Source: Gonapodya prolifera JEL478 (lineage: Eukaryota > Monoblepharomycota > Monoblepharidomycetes > Monoblepharidales > Gonapodyaceae). From it: a DNA stretch of 64,000 nt. The first letter of the stretch is position 1, and each line of letters opens with the position of its first letter. Below, one piece after another: positions 50,775-62,872 of this stretch. The notes beneath the pieces were generated by a model. The model was not told the DNA's origin, searched no databases, and worked only from the letters and a program-made list of their open reading frames with translations. The translations under genes were made by a program, and so were the position numbers. Location of the stretch: positions 185,660 to 249,659 of the forward strand of contig KQ965743.1 of assembly GCA_001574975.1 (NCBI GenBank). Reading direction: 5' to 3'.

Positions 50775-53224
50775 ATGTCTGCACTCGCACAGTCTGATGG
50801 CGGATCCCTCTCAGCCTCCAGGAACAATTCATCCACGAACCAGAGCTCGATCGCGCCGCCACGACGAAGATGCTCACTCCCTCTGCGATCCGCCATCATG
50901 CTAATGGTGATCTTGAAGTTCGTGGGATATGCGCAAATTACCCTCCAGTGCATTGATTAACATGGGTTCGCTACTAGCATTGCCACGGTCGCTGTTGTTC
51001 GGATCGTCATCACAAGTGTTTCGGCAAGCATGAACACGACGACGCCATATCACAAGGTAAGAGCAGTATGAAGCTCTGAAGTGATTCGCAACCGTGCTAA
51101 CTTTTGCTACGACAGGAACGTCAGACATTAGTCTCCTTGCTACGGCAATACAGAAGGACACAAGTACCGTCATTCGTAACCATATTGCGAATTACCTGGA
51201 TAAGGTGCGCGCCCGGGGGGGGGGGGGGTGGGGGCGCGACGAGTTGCCCCATTGCATCTGCATTGACTCACACCTTGATTATCAAAACGACCCACAGGCC
51301 ATTGGTATTTGCAGTACGTCAACCTAGTTCATGCAACGGGGCTTTATTGACCCGAACGACTTTGAGTACGTCTCAGGTCAATCTGATAGCGATGACCACC
51401 GTTTTATACTGTCGCTTTAACAGCAATTCCGTGCTCTTCATGAGAGACATGGCAGACCTGGTGAAAGGAAACTTTTACGCAACTTTCCACGTGAGCACTA
51501 TTGGTCTACCGACGTTGAGTGACCCGTATTTTCTTCAGGTTTACATTATCTACAACAACGACACGATGGAGCAACTGAGTATTGGTCCGATCTTATCCAA
51601 TTCCACGATTTTCAGTACGTGCGATTCTCCTCCGCTTTTGGAATCGTTTTTAAACGTCATCAGCCTACAACACTGCCGCTCCGGTTCAATGTTTTATTCA
51701 ATACTACGCCCAAAATAAAACGTGCGCAATAGCTTGCCCTGTTGCAAACACGCAGGGTAGACTCCGCAGATATTATTTCAATGAGTGAGCTAGTTTCGTT
51801 GGACCTGCGATTTTCCCTTTATCCCTTATTGTCAAAATTCATTTCTCAAAAGTACCACCCAATCTGCCACGACTTTGCTCGATATCGTGAGGACGATTTG
51901 GGTAAAGACTGCCAGCCCCATATGTTGATGTAATCACACAGACCGCCACTGAGTACAAAGCGTGGACCCGGCCGTGGTGGATCAAGAACCAGGTACGTCT
52001 GGTTGCCTTCCGCAAAAAGACCCTGCTAACATTATTGTCGTCGTGCGTAGCGCCTGGGAGATGTCTATTTTACGCCGGCATTTGTCGGGTCGCTCTTCTC
52101 CATTGTGCAGGCGATTTCGTTTCCAATCTACAACACCTCGAATCAATGGGTGGCGGGAGGAGGATTCTTTTCCTCCATCTACTCGCTATCGGTTGTGCTG
52201 GATAGTTTGCAGGGAGTCTCCACCAACAACACATTGTCGTACCTGCAATCACCGGAAGGAGGTGTTTTGGGAATGTCTGGGCTGGGGGGTGTAGAGAATG
52301 TAAGTGTTTTTTTTTTTTTTCGTTTGAGCCCCCGGATATGCCCGTAATTCTATGTGTTAAGCCCGCTGTCATTTTACTGACAGCAAGTTTTTAACGGCTT
52401 ACCGCCGACGATCAAAACAATATGGGACTTTCCCAAGAGCCAGTATCCCCTTCTCAACGTTTCGGCGGCCACGATCTTTAGCTATTCCGAGGGGAATTAA
52501 TCTTCAAGGTTCCCGGATGCCCAGTTTGCTGTTGAAAACTATTTGTTCCAGGTGACGACGTAATACCAGGCAAATACCAAATAGATCATAGTCTCGGGAG
52601 CGGTGAGTGGTGACTGGCTACGAATGCAAACTGTTTGTGCAACGTTGCTGATGTATCGTTTGGGAACCAGCCCCGCCTCCGACTTCAAAGGCACCGAAAA
52701 GCTGGGAGCAAAATTGATCGATAGGTTTTCTCAGACGCAGAAGACTGTGATTGGAATTGGTAGGTTGAGAATGGATGAATCGCTCCTACTCAATGTTCAA
52801 TCTTATCTTTTTGATAATACCGCTAATACAGCCGTGGCTATTGTTGTCTCCATGTCCATTGCGTCGGCAGTGTTCACTGAAGTTTTATCGCGGTGCCACT
52901 GCGTTCCATGGTGACCACGATCGAGAAAGCCACCAAATTCGACTTTAATGCCACCCGAGACGGTACACTCGACAAATATTCCCTCATTTCCGAAGTTCAG
53001 GTCACGTTGGCGCACTTCATGACAATGCTGAAAGTATTCGCGAATAGTCTGAAACGTAGGCACACTGCTCGCATTTCACTCTCATGCCCGAACTCTAACG
53101 CGTGAGTTTTCTTGTAGAGAACAAGGAGCTCACACATCCCAAGAAAAATGTGATGTCGAGCGTAACTGGAGGTCAGGCCCAAACATCCGCCTCTAATCCC
53201 ATCAAATCGGCACCTGCTCTATGA
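50775..53224 (+). CDS. Stand-alone membrane sensor with HAMP-like tail
   Basis: A possible first exon from ATG 50775 has LPLRSAIMLMVILKFVGYAQ, a membrane span. Then comes an extracellular-type sensor region: SDISLLATAIQKDTSTVIRN, HIANYLDK, NSVLFMRDMADLVKGNFYAT, YIIYNNDTMEQLSIGPILSN, AWTRPWWIKNQRLGDVYFTP, SFPIYNTSNQWVAGGGFF. A second span (NTAVAIVVSMSIASAVFTEV) is followed by a HAMP-like VPLRSMVTTIEKATKFDFNA and a helix VTLAHFMTMLKVFANSL, joined over the intron 53056-53117 to KQNKELTHPKK. It stops at 53222-53224 with no kinase or cyclase after it. I associate this layout with sensors of chytrid cyclases and kinases. One TAA near 52498 lies in the frame I read and may fall at an intron edge. 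Most exon borders are approximate. Confidence 0.6.
51208..51236. repeat. G homopolymer tract
   Basis: A run of about a dozen or more G residues interrupted by a single T lies in what is probably an intron of the sensor gene. Its length may be unstable or miscalled. Confidence 0.8.
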
Positions 53225-53559
53225 AAGAAACAATACGTCACGTGAAATAGCTGTTTAGGGGATAGCTAGCTTACTATTGTACATATCGTTTAAAAATTGA
53301 ACCACATTTTGATCATATGACAAAGCAAAGTCCAATCTGCCATGTAACTAACTAGCATATTTCACCTCATTCGACTCACGTCAGATATCGTAATGTTGCC
53401 ATGCTCAAAATTTCATCATGTTTTTCATGTTTCTTTTTCAATACAGTAGATTAACTGTTGCTGTGTGATCTGGTCTGGTCTCCTTACACCGCTCCAAACG
53501 TCGACGGAGAGATTGGCCGTGAAGCATCATGTACACACACCCCACCGCACTGTACCAAA
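53225..53559. other. Convergent intergenic region
   Basis: AT-rich sequence between the 3' ends of the rightward sensor gene and the leftward membrane-protein gene. No gene or repeat is visible. Confidence 0.4.
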
Positions 53560-54405
53560 TCACCGCGTCTTCTTCGTCCGCCCCTCCTTTGCCCCTTTCC
53601 CCACCTTCGCCTCTCTCGCCCCACCAGCCTCCCTCGCGGCGCTCTTCCCCCAATCACCCACGCCATTCCACCACGCCACCACGACCGGCGCGAGTAAGAC
53701 GCAAAGCAGGGTCACGTGCCACAGGTTCAGACCGGGGGGGCGCAACCCAAGACGTGCATGGACGGCCTCGAGGGGAGTAGGCAGGGAGCGGAGGGCGAGG
53801 AAGAGTGCGTCGAAGGGGATTTGGATGAGAGACCATACGAGGCCGAGGAAGAGTTGGGAAGAGAGCGTGGTTGGCTGGAGGAGCAAGTATGTGAGGACCA
53901 TGAAGTCTCGTTCCGCTTCACCTCCACCCCAATCCAGGATGATTTCTTCGTCCCGTCTCCCAGCTTCCTTTCCCCATCGTCCTCCACCTCCCTACTCCAG
54001 GGAGGGTCCCCTCTCCCATCATCGTCCTCCTCCCCTCTTCAACGAGAGTCCCAACTGCCATTTCTCCCCCTCCTTCAACCATAGCCCCGGGACGAAAGAA
54101 CCCACCAAGACGCCCCTGCTCTCCATGCTCCAGCACTGCATCACACACACAACCACCAGCGCCACATCCAGGACGTCCTGCGTGATGATTCCAGGCAGCA
54201 TTTGGATTGGGCCGCGGGACCAGACGAAGAGCGTGAGCAGGGGGAAATGCGCGAGGGGCGCGGGGAGCGGGAACGATGCGTCTGCGTCTGTTTGCTGGGA
54301 GGTGGGCATCGTTACAAGTTGATGGCGGAGAAAGACGGGGCAAGGGGAAGAAGGGGAAGAGTTTTGGGCCGCAGCCAGTTTGACCAAAGGAGCACGCCAT
54401 CCCAC
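53560..54405 (-). CDS. Multi-span membrane protein of unknown family
   Basis: Two open stretches on the minus strand form a plausible gene. The first (54405 to about 54120) has spans FPLLTLFVWSRGPIQMLPGI and VLDVALVVVCVMQCWSM. The second (53901-53560) has MVLTYLLLQPTTLSSQLFLG, VWSLIQIPFDALFLALRSLP and LWHVTLLCVLLAPVVVAWWN, then a Lys/Arg-rich tail. An intron between them begins at a GTGGGT donor near 54111; the acceptor is not settled. I do not recognise the family. At least four spans suggest an endomembrane protein. Confidence 0.45.
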
Positions 54406-56615
54406 AAAGAGGTGCGAGTAGACTTGCCTTTCAGCTAGTGATTAAGGAAAAGTACCAGAAAGCAAATGCTGCAAACAACCAACTTTACTGTATTATGCCC
54501 ACGTTCCACAAGTGAAGTACTCAAACGCTGGTGTGTTACAGAAACCGCACGTAAAAATAGCAGAACTACAGCACGCAGTATTCCCAGCTGATCTCTTCAC
54601 GCTAGTATTGACTGGGCTGTCGCGGGCGGCACTTTTCCGCGCATATGGCCGTAGCCAGTTCGTTCAATGTCAAATCTTATTTCATTTGTTATTTGTCATA
54701 AACGAACGACAGTGGAGAGAGTTGCTCATTGCTTATCTCACAAATTCCACCCCGATTTAATGCAGCTCACGTGACAAAAGCAAAAATGATTAGATCAGCC
54801 TGAGACGTCTTTCATATCGGCATGAGCAACGGATGGACGTGAGGATGTTGAGATCGCACCAGATTCGCTCATGATGGCGTACCCCCCGAGTAGAGTATTT
54901 GGAGGTGTCAAAGAATGAGACGGGTGAGTTTACAATCAAGAGAGATTCTAGATGATGAGGACCTGGCCTGCCGCCGCCTGGACGTGGACATGAAGTTGGA
55001 GCAAGGTAGGACGGAGTTATGGCACGTTGAATTAATTTCTATTTACGATGAATGGACACGGCTCATGTAGTGTAAAGGCGTCATGGGGCGTTTGGGTACG
55101 CAGTGGGGCGAGGGGCGGCAAGAGCGCAAGGCCAGTCCGACATCTGAGCAAATGTCGTGGGAAACGGCGCACGCTTAACTTTGATATAGATGATGCGTCT
55201 CCAGCAGACCCGACCTGTCAGTGACCAGGTTGAGCAGCATTGAGGGGACATGGCAGCAGGAAACACGCCATCGGATTGAACAAAGCTCGCAACCACCACG
55301 CTCTGGGACGGGCCACGTCCAGGCAACGCACGCAGCTACAGTAGTCCCTTTCTTCAGTCCATTGGGTGGGACCCTTTCATGGCAAAGAGTCCCAAGGAGT
55401 TGGGTCCTCGCGAGCAGGAGGCATCGAGCTGCGGACACGGTGGGTGGAAACATTTCGGCAGGTCTTCCACGAGAGAGAGAACGCAAGGAAACGAAAGGAA
55501 ACGCAAGAAAGAGAGCGAACGCAAGCAGGTGCGTGGGCAGGGAGCGAGGCAGCTTCGCGTGGCTGGTCTGCGGGTCCATCGATGTCCGTTTGACCGATGC
55601 CGCAACGAAGATGACGGCGCGAGCGGGGACGGACGGACGCGTGGGACGAAGAATCGCGTGCATGTGAACTGGAGGTGCCGAGCGGGAGGAGCTGGGTCCC
55701 AGGATCGGATCGGGAGATGGTCACTGGTAGAGTGGGAGGGCGGGGAATTGAAAGGCGGGAGGAGTCCTTCATCTGCGTCGGAGGGACGAATTTGAAGTCT
55801 AACAACTATTTTTGCGTTGATTCGTAGGTCAAGCCTGGTTTGCTCGAGTAGGTCGTGAGAATGGTGGCTCGGGGTGTGGATTCGACTTGCGGTGGTGTCG
55901 GGACCGGGACGGGAGGGACATTAGGAGGAGGTGCATTGGGAGGAGGCCAAGGTGCTGGCGAAGGCGGAGGTGGAGGTGGAGCGAGTGCCGGAGGTGGAGG
56001 TGGCCAAACTGCCGAGGTTGCAAGAGACAGAGACACCGGCCGTGCGCGTCTCGACCCCGCCTGGGGCGACATGTCGGTCCAGGACGTGACATTGGAGCGG
56101 TACGAGAGCGAGGAGCTGAGCGAGAGCGAGAGAATCAGCGACGAGGAGGACAGTGTGAGGGACGGCGGTGGAGCGTTGGGGACAGAGGAGCTGGGTGACA
56201 GTGTGGTGAGTGTATTATGACGATTCGGTGGTGCTGTTCTTGTATGCTTACTACTCGGTGGCCGATATTCTTGATACTACTCTCTTTTCCTTCTCGCGAC
56301 TGCTCTTACTCTAATCTTGCGACTCTTGGTACCATGATTTCCTTGCTCCTACTCTTCCCTCCAACTCCAACCCCTACTCTCTCCTCTTCTCTCCTACCCT
56401 CTGCTCTCCCACTCTCCCACTCTACTCGTCTACCGAAATTCAACACCCACGCACCAACCCACCCGCCACCCCACATACAGACACTTCCACACTCCCGCAC
56501 ACCCTCCCTCCCCTCCCTCTCCTCCATCCCCGTTATCTCCCACTCGCTGTCTCCCCACACCCTCACTTCTCCCTCGCCGTTCCCCGCCTTCCACACCCCA
56601 ACCTCCCCGCCCGAC
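54406..56615. other. 2.2-kb region without a supported gene
   Basis: Long overlapping frames exist on both strands, but none shows a domain, conserved block or consistent codon pattern. A Gly-rich frame (55858-56218, +) with GGT/GGA repeats ends in a good donor (gtgagt at 56207) and could be a 5' exon of the Ssk1-like gene. A pyrimidine-rich tract (about 56280-56600) follows, fitting a 5' UTR or intron. The opposite strand of the Gly-rich part reads as Pro-rich. Confidence 0.35.
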
Positions 56616-59600
56616 ATGGACGCCGACGACTACTTCCCGGCCTTCCAACTGCTTCCCTCCGTCACAATCTCCGCGCTCAACGTATGCGCAGACGCTGCGG
56701 TATCCCTCGCCGCGTTCATCGTTTCGGCCTTGGACGCGCTCGTGCCGGTGAGGCTATTGGTCGAAGAGCGTGAGGCGAGGCGGCTCGTGCTGGAGTTCAC
56801 GCAGTCGCTCGAGCGGAACTCCTCCACCGGGACGTCCGCACTACCTCGACACACCGACGTGGCGCTGCAAACGCAGGCTCCGACACCGCTCGCGCACTTG
56901 CTCGCGTCCATCTCGACACTGCTCTCCCCCTTTGCGCGCTCGCTCCCCATCCTACTCCCGCTCCCGCTTACACCAACACACGCAACCGCCACCCCGCCTA
57001 TAAAGCGCCCCTCGTCCTCATCCGCTGCACCGTCGTCGCGCTCATCCTCGGCAGCCTCCGTATCGTTCGTTTCAGCATCGGGCACCACACGGCGACATTC
57101 ACGGGGGGTCAAACATGACACCTCGCTGAACGCACACGAGCCCATCTTGAAACCCGAAAAGCCGGACGCAATTGCGCCACCACCGCCCGACACGCAACCA
57201 CAACCACTCTCACACGACCCAACATCCCGAAAACCATCGTCACTACTCGCCCGCGCCCTCACGCACGCCCGCGCCGCCGCGTCGGCCGTGCTAGCGCCTT
57301 TACACGCATCCTTGTTCCGCCCCACCCTTCCTTCCGCTTCCGTCTCCCTCTCCCTCTCCACCTCCACGGTCGACGCGACCTTGCTACCAGACCGCGACGC
57401 AACCCCCACCCCGTTCAACGTGCAAAAACGCACCAACTCGGCGGCGTCTACGGGCTCCTCGGCCACAACCGCATCGTCCGCCCAACGGGGTGTACGGGCG
57501 TCAGCGGCGTCGGCGGGGAGGACGCGATCGGCGCCGGCGTCGGCTCTTCTTCCGCCCTCGTCAGCACCTGCACTTGACGCTGGCACCACTCCCGTCGCGC
57601 GATCGAGCACAGGGTGTACAGGCGCAGATGCCCGCAGCACCTTCGGACGGCGGGACATGCCCAAAAACGCAGATGGGATCAAACGAGACGGCTTCCCGGT
57701 GCCCACCTTCACTGCGCCCCCGCTCGGATCCTTCTCTCCCGCGGGCTGGGTCGGGGTCTCCACGGCCGCATACCCGTCTCCGTCGGCCACGCCTCCCGAT
57801 CCCTCAACCGCCTCGCCACACATCCACCGCCCTTCCGTGTTCCCGCACACCGTCAGACCCGCTCACAGGTCACGCTCTCCCGCGGCCCCTACGACGTCAC
57901 TGCGCGCAATCCTCGGCCTAACACGCCGCCACGCTCACGCCCGGCTCACGCTCCTGGCCCACAGGTGTCTGGCGTGTGGAATCTTCTTGGCGGCACTGCT
58001 GGCCGCGTCGGACGCCGTGCATAGCGCGTCGCTCATCTCTTTTTCTTCTGGTCCCTTCGCTGTCGTTTCGCCACACACATCCACCGCGCCACACCCGCCC
58101 TACACCGCCTATGCCGCACCCCCTGACGTCCCCCCGGCGCTCTCAGCCCACCTCGCCGCGCTCATGGCCCATGCCGCACTCGGGTGGGCGGCAAGGCAGG
58201 ACGCCGTCAAGCCCGACGTTGCCTGTGGGGCCGCCGTGGGAGTCGTTTTGGTGGTGCAGGGTGTGGTCGCTGCGGTGGCGGAATGGGTAGGAGGGGAAGA
58301 GGCGTGGGCTGGGGCTGTCGGGGGCGCGCGGTGGGCTGTGTTGGTGCGTTTTGCGTGTGTCTGTGGTTGGAGTTGTTCCTGATATCGGTCTTACCTTTGT
58401 TGCACCCTCACCAGCTCGCACTCACATGCCTCCTTCTGATCTGCACGACGCTTCACCGCTCTATCCTCCCGTCGCACTACCCGCTTACCACACCCGCCGA
58501 CGCGGTCCTTGCCTCCATTGACGCCCAATCTGTGCAGTCCGGCTCTACCTCGGCCGCAACCGCAGGCGCACTCAGGGGACTCACAGCACTTGCGGCGTCG
58601 TCGTGGCGCGACACAGCTGATGCGGCAGCGGCCTCGGGGCCCGCGATGGCGGCTCACGCGGCCGTGGTGGGGGGCGCGGCACGCGCAGTAATTGGCGCCG
58701 CAGACGTGCTTCTTGAGAACGTTGGCGCTGATGGCGAGGGTGCGTTCACCGTTCCACGCCGTCGTAACACGGCCGAAGAAGGCGATGAAGAGCGTGGGGC
58801 GAAGCTTGATGCTGCGTTCGACGTGATCAGTGCAGTCGAGGACGCTGCCGAAGTCGCTGCGAGGGGAGGAAGGGATGCGGGTTGCCAGATTGTGGTGCGC
58901 TGGGACGGCGTTGAGGGACCTGAGGCCAAGCATGTCAATCTGGTTGTGGGAAACAAGGGGGCGGTCGTTGGTGGGGTTGTAGGAGTGAGTTAGTGGGAGT
59001 GCGGGGGGTCGATGCTTGCTTTAGTGACATCGATGTATTGAATCCCACCACCCCAACTGCCGCGCCCCCTCCTCCAGCTCACTTCGACCGCCGTACGAGA
59101 GTCTGCGGCCAAAGCTCCCGTACGCGTTCAAGTTACTATGACCCCGCCGAGCCCCCACCCTTCCTTCTCCGCGCAGTTCATGACCACCATCACAGTCGCC
59201 GCATCCTACGTCCCCGACCCCTCAGCCACGGACCCTTCTGGGTCCGTAGCGCTCTCTGACCCGGCACTAGTGGCTCTCGCGGCCTTAATAGACGGCTCCC
59301 TTGAGACTACCCTGGCCTCGCCAACGAAGGGGGAGACCGTGGCCAGGCGTGTGGTGGGGATCCGGTTTACTGTGCCTGTTGTGCAGCGTCCTGTGGGGGG
59401 CACGCCTGGGGGTGCTCTCCTGACGGGGGGTCCCATGCCTCCAGCGGAGGAGATCGTGGGATGGGGTGCAGGACTTGGCGGCGTGAGGGTCGTGATGGTG
59501 GGAGAGGACGACGACGCCGTGAAGGGGTGGTGTGAAGCGTGGGGTGAGTCCTTCTCCCTCTCCTTGGAGTGTGATGGTTGTAATTGAAGCAATCTGTTGA

Positions 59601-61155
59601 CATCTCTCGCTCAGGCTGCGCGTTCCACCGCGCCACGCCCGACGGTCTTCGCGCGACAATCGCTGCGATGGACGGTCCCCGTGGGCCTGGTCGGCGCAGG
59701 CGGGCTCCACGAGGGAAGCGGACAGTCGTGATTGTGGATGAGCATTTTGGAGCACTCGGCAACGCTGCCGGGTTGGGAAGAGGCGTTGCCGTAATTTTTT
59801 GTGCGCGACAAGGGGAGGAAGCGAGGGCGGCTGAGTTTGTACAGGTACGTGGGTGTGAAAATGAAAACACGGATTGCCAGGGTTTCGTAGAAACAACGAC
59901 CCCCACCCCACCGCATTAGACCATCACCATGCAGACGTCTCCACCTACGCCCCAGCGTACGTTGATCCTTGCCAAACCGCTTGGCCCGCGCAAGCTTCTT
60001 TTCGCACTGCGGGCGTCGCTGGACGCTCTCAACGCCATTCCCGACCATCCCGATGCCGCATCCGAGGACGAGGACGAAGGCGAGAGCGCCTTGGCGGGAG
60101 GGAGAAAGAAGGTGGAGCAGGGAGGCACCGGCGAGCGTAAAGCAACCGAGAAGAAGGAGCGGCGCAAGAAGGAGGCGGGTGAGAAGAAGGTCCAAGTGGG
60201 ATTGGGGCAGGTGCGGCCCCCAGTGAATGTGCTAATCGTGGAAGGTGGGGTACATGAAGTAGTTCTGGGTGATACCGGAACAGTTATTCAACCACATTGC
60301 GTCTTGCTATTGTAGACAACCATGTCAACCAGATGCTACTGTCGAGTTATCTCAAGAGGCGTGGAATCAACTGCGCGCTAGCGGTGAATGGAGAGGAGGC
60401 CGTGCAGAAGTGGGTCGAGGGCAAGTTTCATCTCGTGCTGGTGAGTTCAACCGGTTCTGTGACCACTCGGTACATCGTAACCCCCATCTGTTCCTCGTTT
60501 TCTACACACCAAACCCGCCGTTACAGATGGACATTTTGATGCCTGTCATGGACGGTATTGAAGCCACGCGGCAAATTCGTCAGATTGAGCGCACTCGGCG
60601 GGAGCAGCGGTCACGCTTGGGAACCTTCACGGGTTACCACGCGGCGGACGTGGTGATCGTCGCCCTAACTGCCAGTACGAGTCCGACGGATCGAGACGAG
60701 GCGCTTGCGGCTGGGTGTAACGATTACCTCACGAAGCCGGTTAGCTTGGTGAGTGGCGACTTGCGAACGGTTGGTTTGGAGTGCGCGTGCAGAGTCTCAT
60801 TGTGGCGCGGTTATGTTCCTTCTCCTCACCTCGGCAACGGCACCCGCTGAATCAGATCTGGCTGGAGAAGAAGATCATCGAGTGGGGTTCCATGCAGGCT
60901 CTGATCGACTTCGCCGCTTTCGAGCCCCCCCCGCTTCCCTGGGACGAGCACCGATCCACGCCATCGTCTGCCGATCGCGGAATGTCCCTTCACACTGGGA
61001 GCGGCAGGTTCCAAGGCACGTTGGTGGTCATGCGTGATGTGGCCGAGGAACTCCGGAAGGGCGAGAGCGACCGCGGGGAGTTGGCGAGAGTCAAGTCGGA
61101 CGAGACCGTGTTTGTGAGGGAGGCAGATGAGGACATGGAGATTGTGGTGAATTGA
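56616..61155 (+). CDS. Ssk1-type response regulator with membrane spans and degenerate kinase core
   Basis: Ssk1/Mcs4 passes phosphorelay signals to the stress MAP-kinase cascade. From ATG 56616 ([15 protein letters not shown]) a Ser/Pro-rich region leads to hydrophobic stretches [40 protein letters not shown] and [15 protein letters not shown] (joined over an intron 58346-58412). A kinase-like core follows ([35 protein letters not shown]) without a visible phospho-histidine. Then there is a receiver-like fold with [19 protein letters not shown], and a complete receiver: [20 protein letters not shown] (over an intron), phospho-accepting Asp in [16 protein letters not shown], Thr in IVALTAS, Lys in DYLTKPVSL, and the Ssk1 hallmark [18 protein letters not shown]. 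It ends DEDMEIVVN at 61155. About seven introns. The family call on the receiver is firm; the N-terminal reading is interpretation. Confidence 0.85.
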
Positions 61156-61391
61156 GGGGATCAGGGGGTGGGTGGGTGGGGGTAAATGGGGTGACGGACG
61201 AACAGGGGGAATGGTGGTCTGTGGTGTCTGACTGTCGATATGTACGCATTGTACATACGAGCAAAATTTATTTTGCTTTGTTTTGTCTTGCATACGCCAA
61301 AATATAATGCACTTTCTGGACTCCGATTTCGAAAAGAAAGCACTCCACGAGCCGCCGCGCCCCGAGCACCTCCACCTCCACAGCCGTACCA

Positions 61392-62702
61392 TCACAGCAT
61401 CCACCTCTCGCCCTTGGACGCCGCATCCGGGGCCGGGTCATACCCGTACCACGGCAAGCCGAGAAAGTCGACGATGTGGGGCCACCGGTCCGAGCCGAAG
61501 AAGACTTCGGTGGCGGGGCCGGTTGGGGTGGGTTTGGTGACTAGAGGGGGAAAGAGGTTTACAGGTTGCTCAATTGAAAAGCGAGAGTCGGGTGTGAACA
61601 GGGGGGACTCTTACTGATCCACCATGGCATCTGGAGTTGGTGAGTAGAAAAACGCGGTATCAAGTATCGTACGGGGACATCGGGAATGGGGGACGCGATA
61701 GGGGGACGCGACTCACCCCGAATGCGCCAGACTCGTACGCAGAGCGGACTTGGGCTGTGAGGGCATCCTTGACGGGTTGTTTGGAGATTTCCTACGGTAG
61801 CGCGTAAAAGCGATACAAGTTCGGCGTTTCAGACAACGCTCTGTTGCGGGACGAGCACAACGACGCACAGTGGCCAACCACCCAAGCACCCGTTCCCTCC
61901 CCAAGAACGCGAGCGCGTCGGCGACGTCGGTGTCCACTTCCAAGTCGCCCTGCTCGTACTGAAGCTTCCTCATGAGCGCCCTTGTGGCGGCCTCGAGGTG
62001 TTCGGGGTGGTTCAGTTTGATGAAGGTAAGGAGCCGCATGCACTTTGGGTTGCGGGTAATGGTGGGAATGGGGGAACGAGGGGCGAGCAAAGGACAGGCG
62101 CGCTCACTTTGAGTGTTTGTTGGGGGAAGCGGCTGACAGGACGCGTGGGCACGTTGAATTGCTTGGCGGAGCGGGGACCGTCTTGTGTGAGGTAGATTCC
62201 GCGGGCTGGGAAGGAAGGGGGAGGAATGGAAATGTAAAACAAAAATAGGATGTGAGTGGAAGAATAGCCAAACGTACCTGGGAGGGCTGAGGGAGGTTTG
62301 TTACCCGTCTTGGTGGAGCAATATGCGGATGTGGATGAAGGACTCCATGTGTTGGGTGAATCTAAGAGCATGGCGCCGATAAACTCACGAGGCCATGGAG
62401 CCCTCCAAGAAACATGGGGCATAATTCAACGTCCACGTCCCAGAGTTTTAGGTTCTTGTACCTGTCTCGGTTCAGAGCCGTGGTGTTGTTCGGAAGCGGA
62501 TCATGACAAGAAACACGAAATCGGCGGTACCTGTGTAAAACTTCGAATCCGAAATAAGAGTATGGAGACACGACGTCTGCTCGGAAAGATTGGTGAGTGT
62601 TTGAGAGACTGACGGCGGTCGGACAAATTGTGGATCTGTGATATACGAACCGTAGTGGAACTTGATCAGGGGACGCGTCAGCGATTTCAGCGATTCGGCC
62701 AT
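61392..62702 (-). CDS. Kappa-class glutathione transferase (DsbA-like fold)
   Basis: Kappa-class transferases (GSTK1 / 2-hydroxychromene-2-carboxylate isomerase family) work in mitochondria or peroxisomes. Exon 1 (ATG 62702) reads MAESLKSLTRPLIKFHY and splices to DVVSPYSYFGFEVLHRYKNL, which carries the active-site serine region of the family. Then come LWDVDVELCPMFLGGLHG, GPRSAKQFNVPTRPV, CMRLLTFIKLNHPEHLEAAT, QYEQGDLEVDTDVADALAFL, a block reading about AYESGAFG and MPWWI, and the signature EVFFGSDRWPHIVDFLGLPW, ending at 61392. Around seven short introns were inferred; some middle exons are approximate. Length is near the family norm of about 220-240 residues. Confidence 0.85.
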
Positions 62703-62872
62703 TGCGGATCGTGAGTTGCCGGTGCGGAGTCTAATTCAAATGAAAGTAAGGGAACAACGATTTGTTCCAATAATACAAGGCCTCGCCCCAATATGAACGA
62801 CCACAGTAGACTTGATGTTATTTCCCAGCCAGCTGGTTCCAAACATTCCATTTTTTTTCCGAACAATCCGCA

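Noticed and set aside
55081-55805. Long overlapping frames on both strands
   Set aside because: Neither strand shows a domain or steady codon pattern, and the frames are what a stop-poor GC-rich sequence would give.
56630-57850. 406-codon open frame on the minus strand
   Set aside because: It is antisense to the Ser/Pro-rich part of the Ssk1-like gene, whose downstream exons give unmistakable domains on the plus strand.
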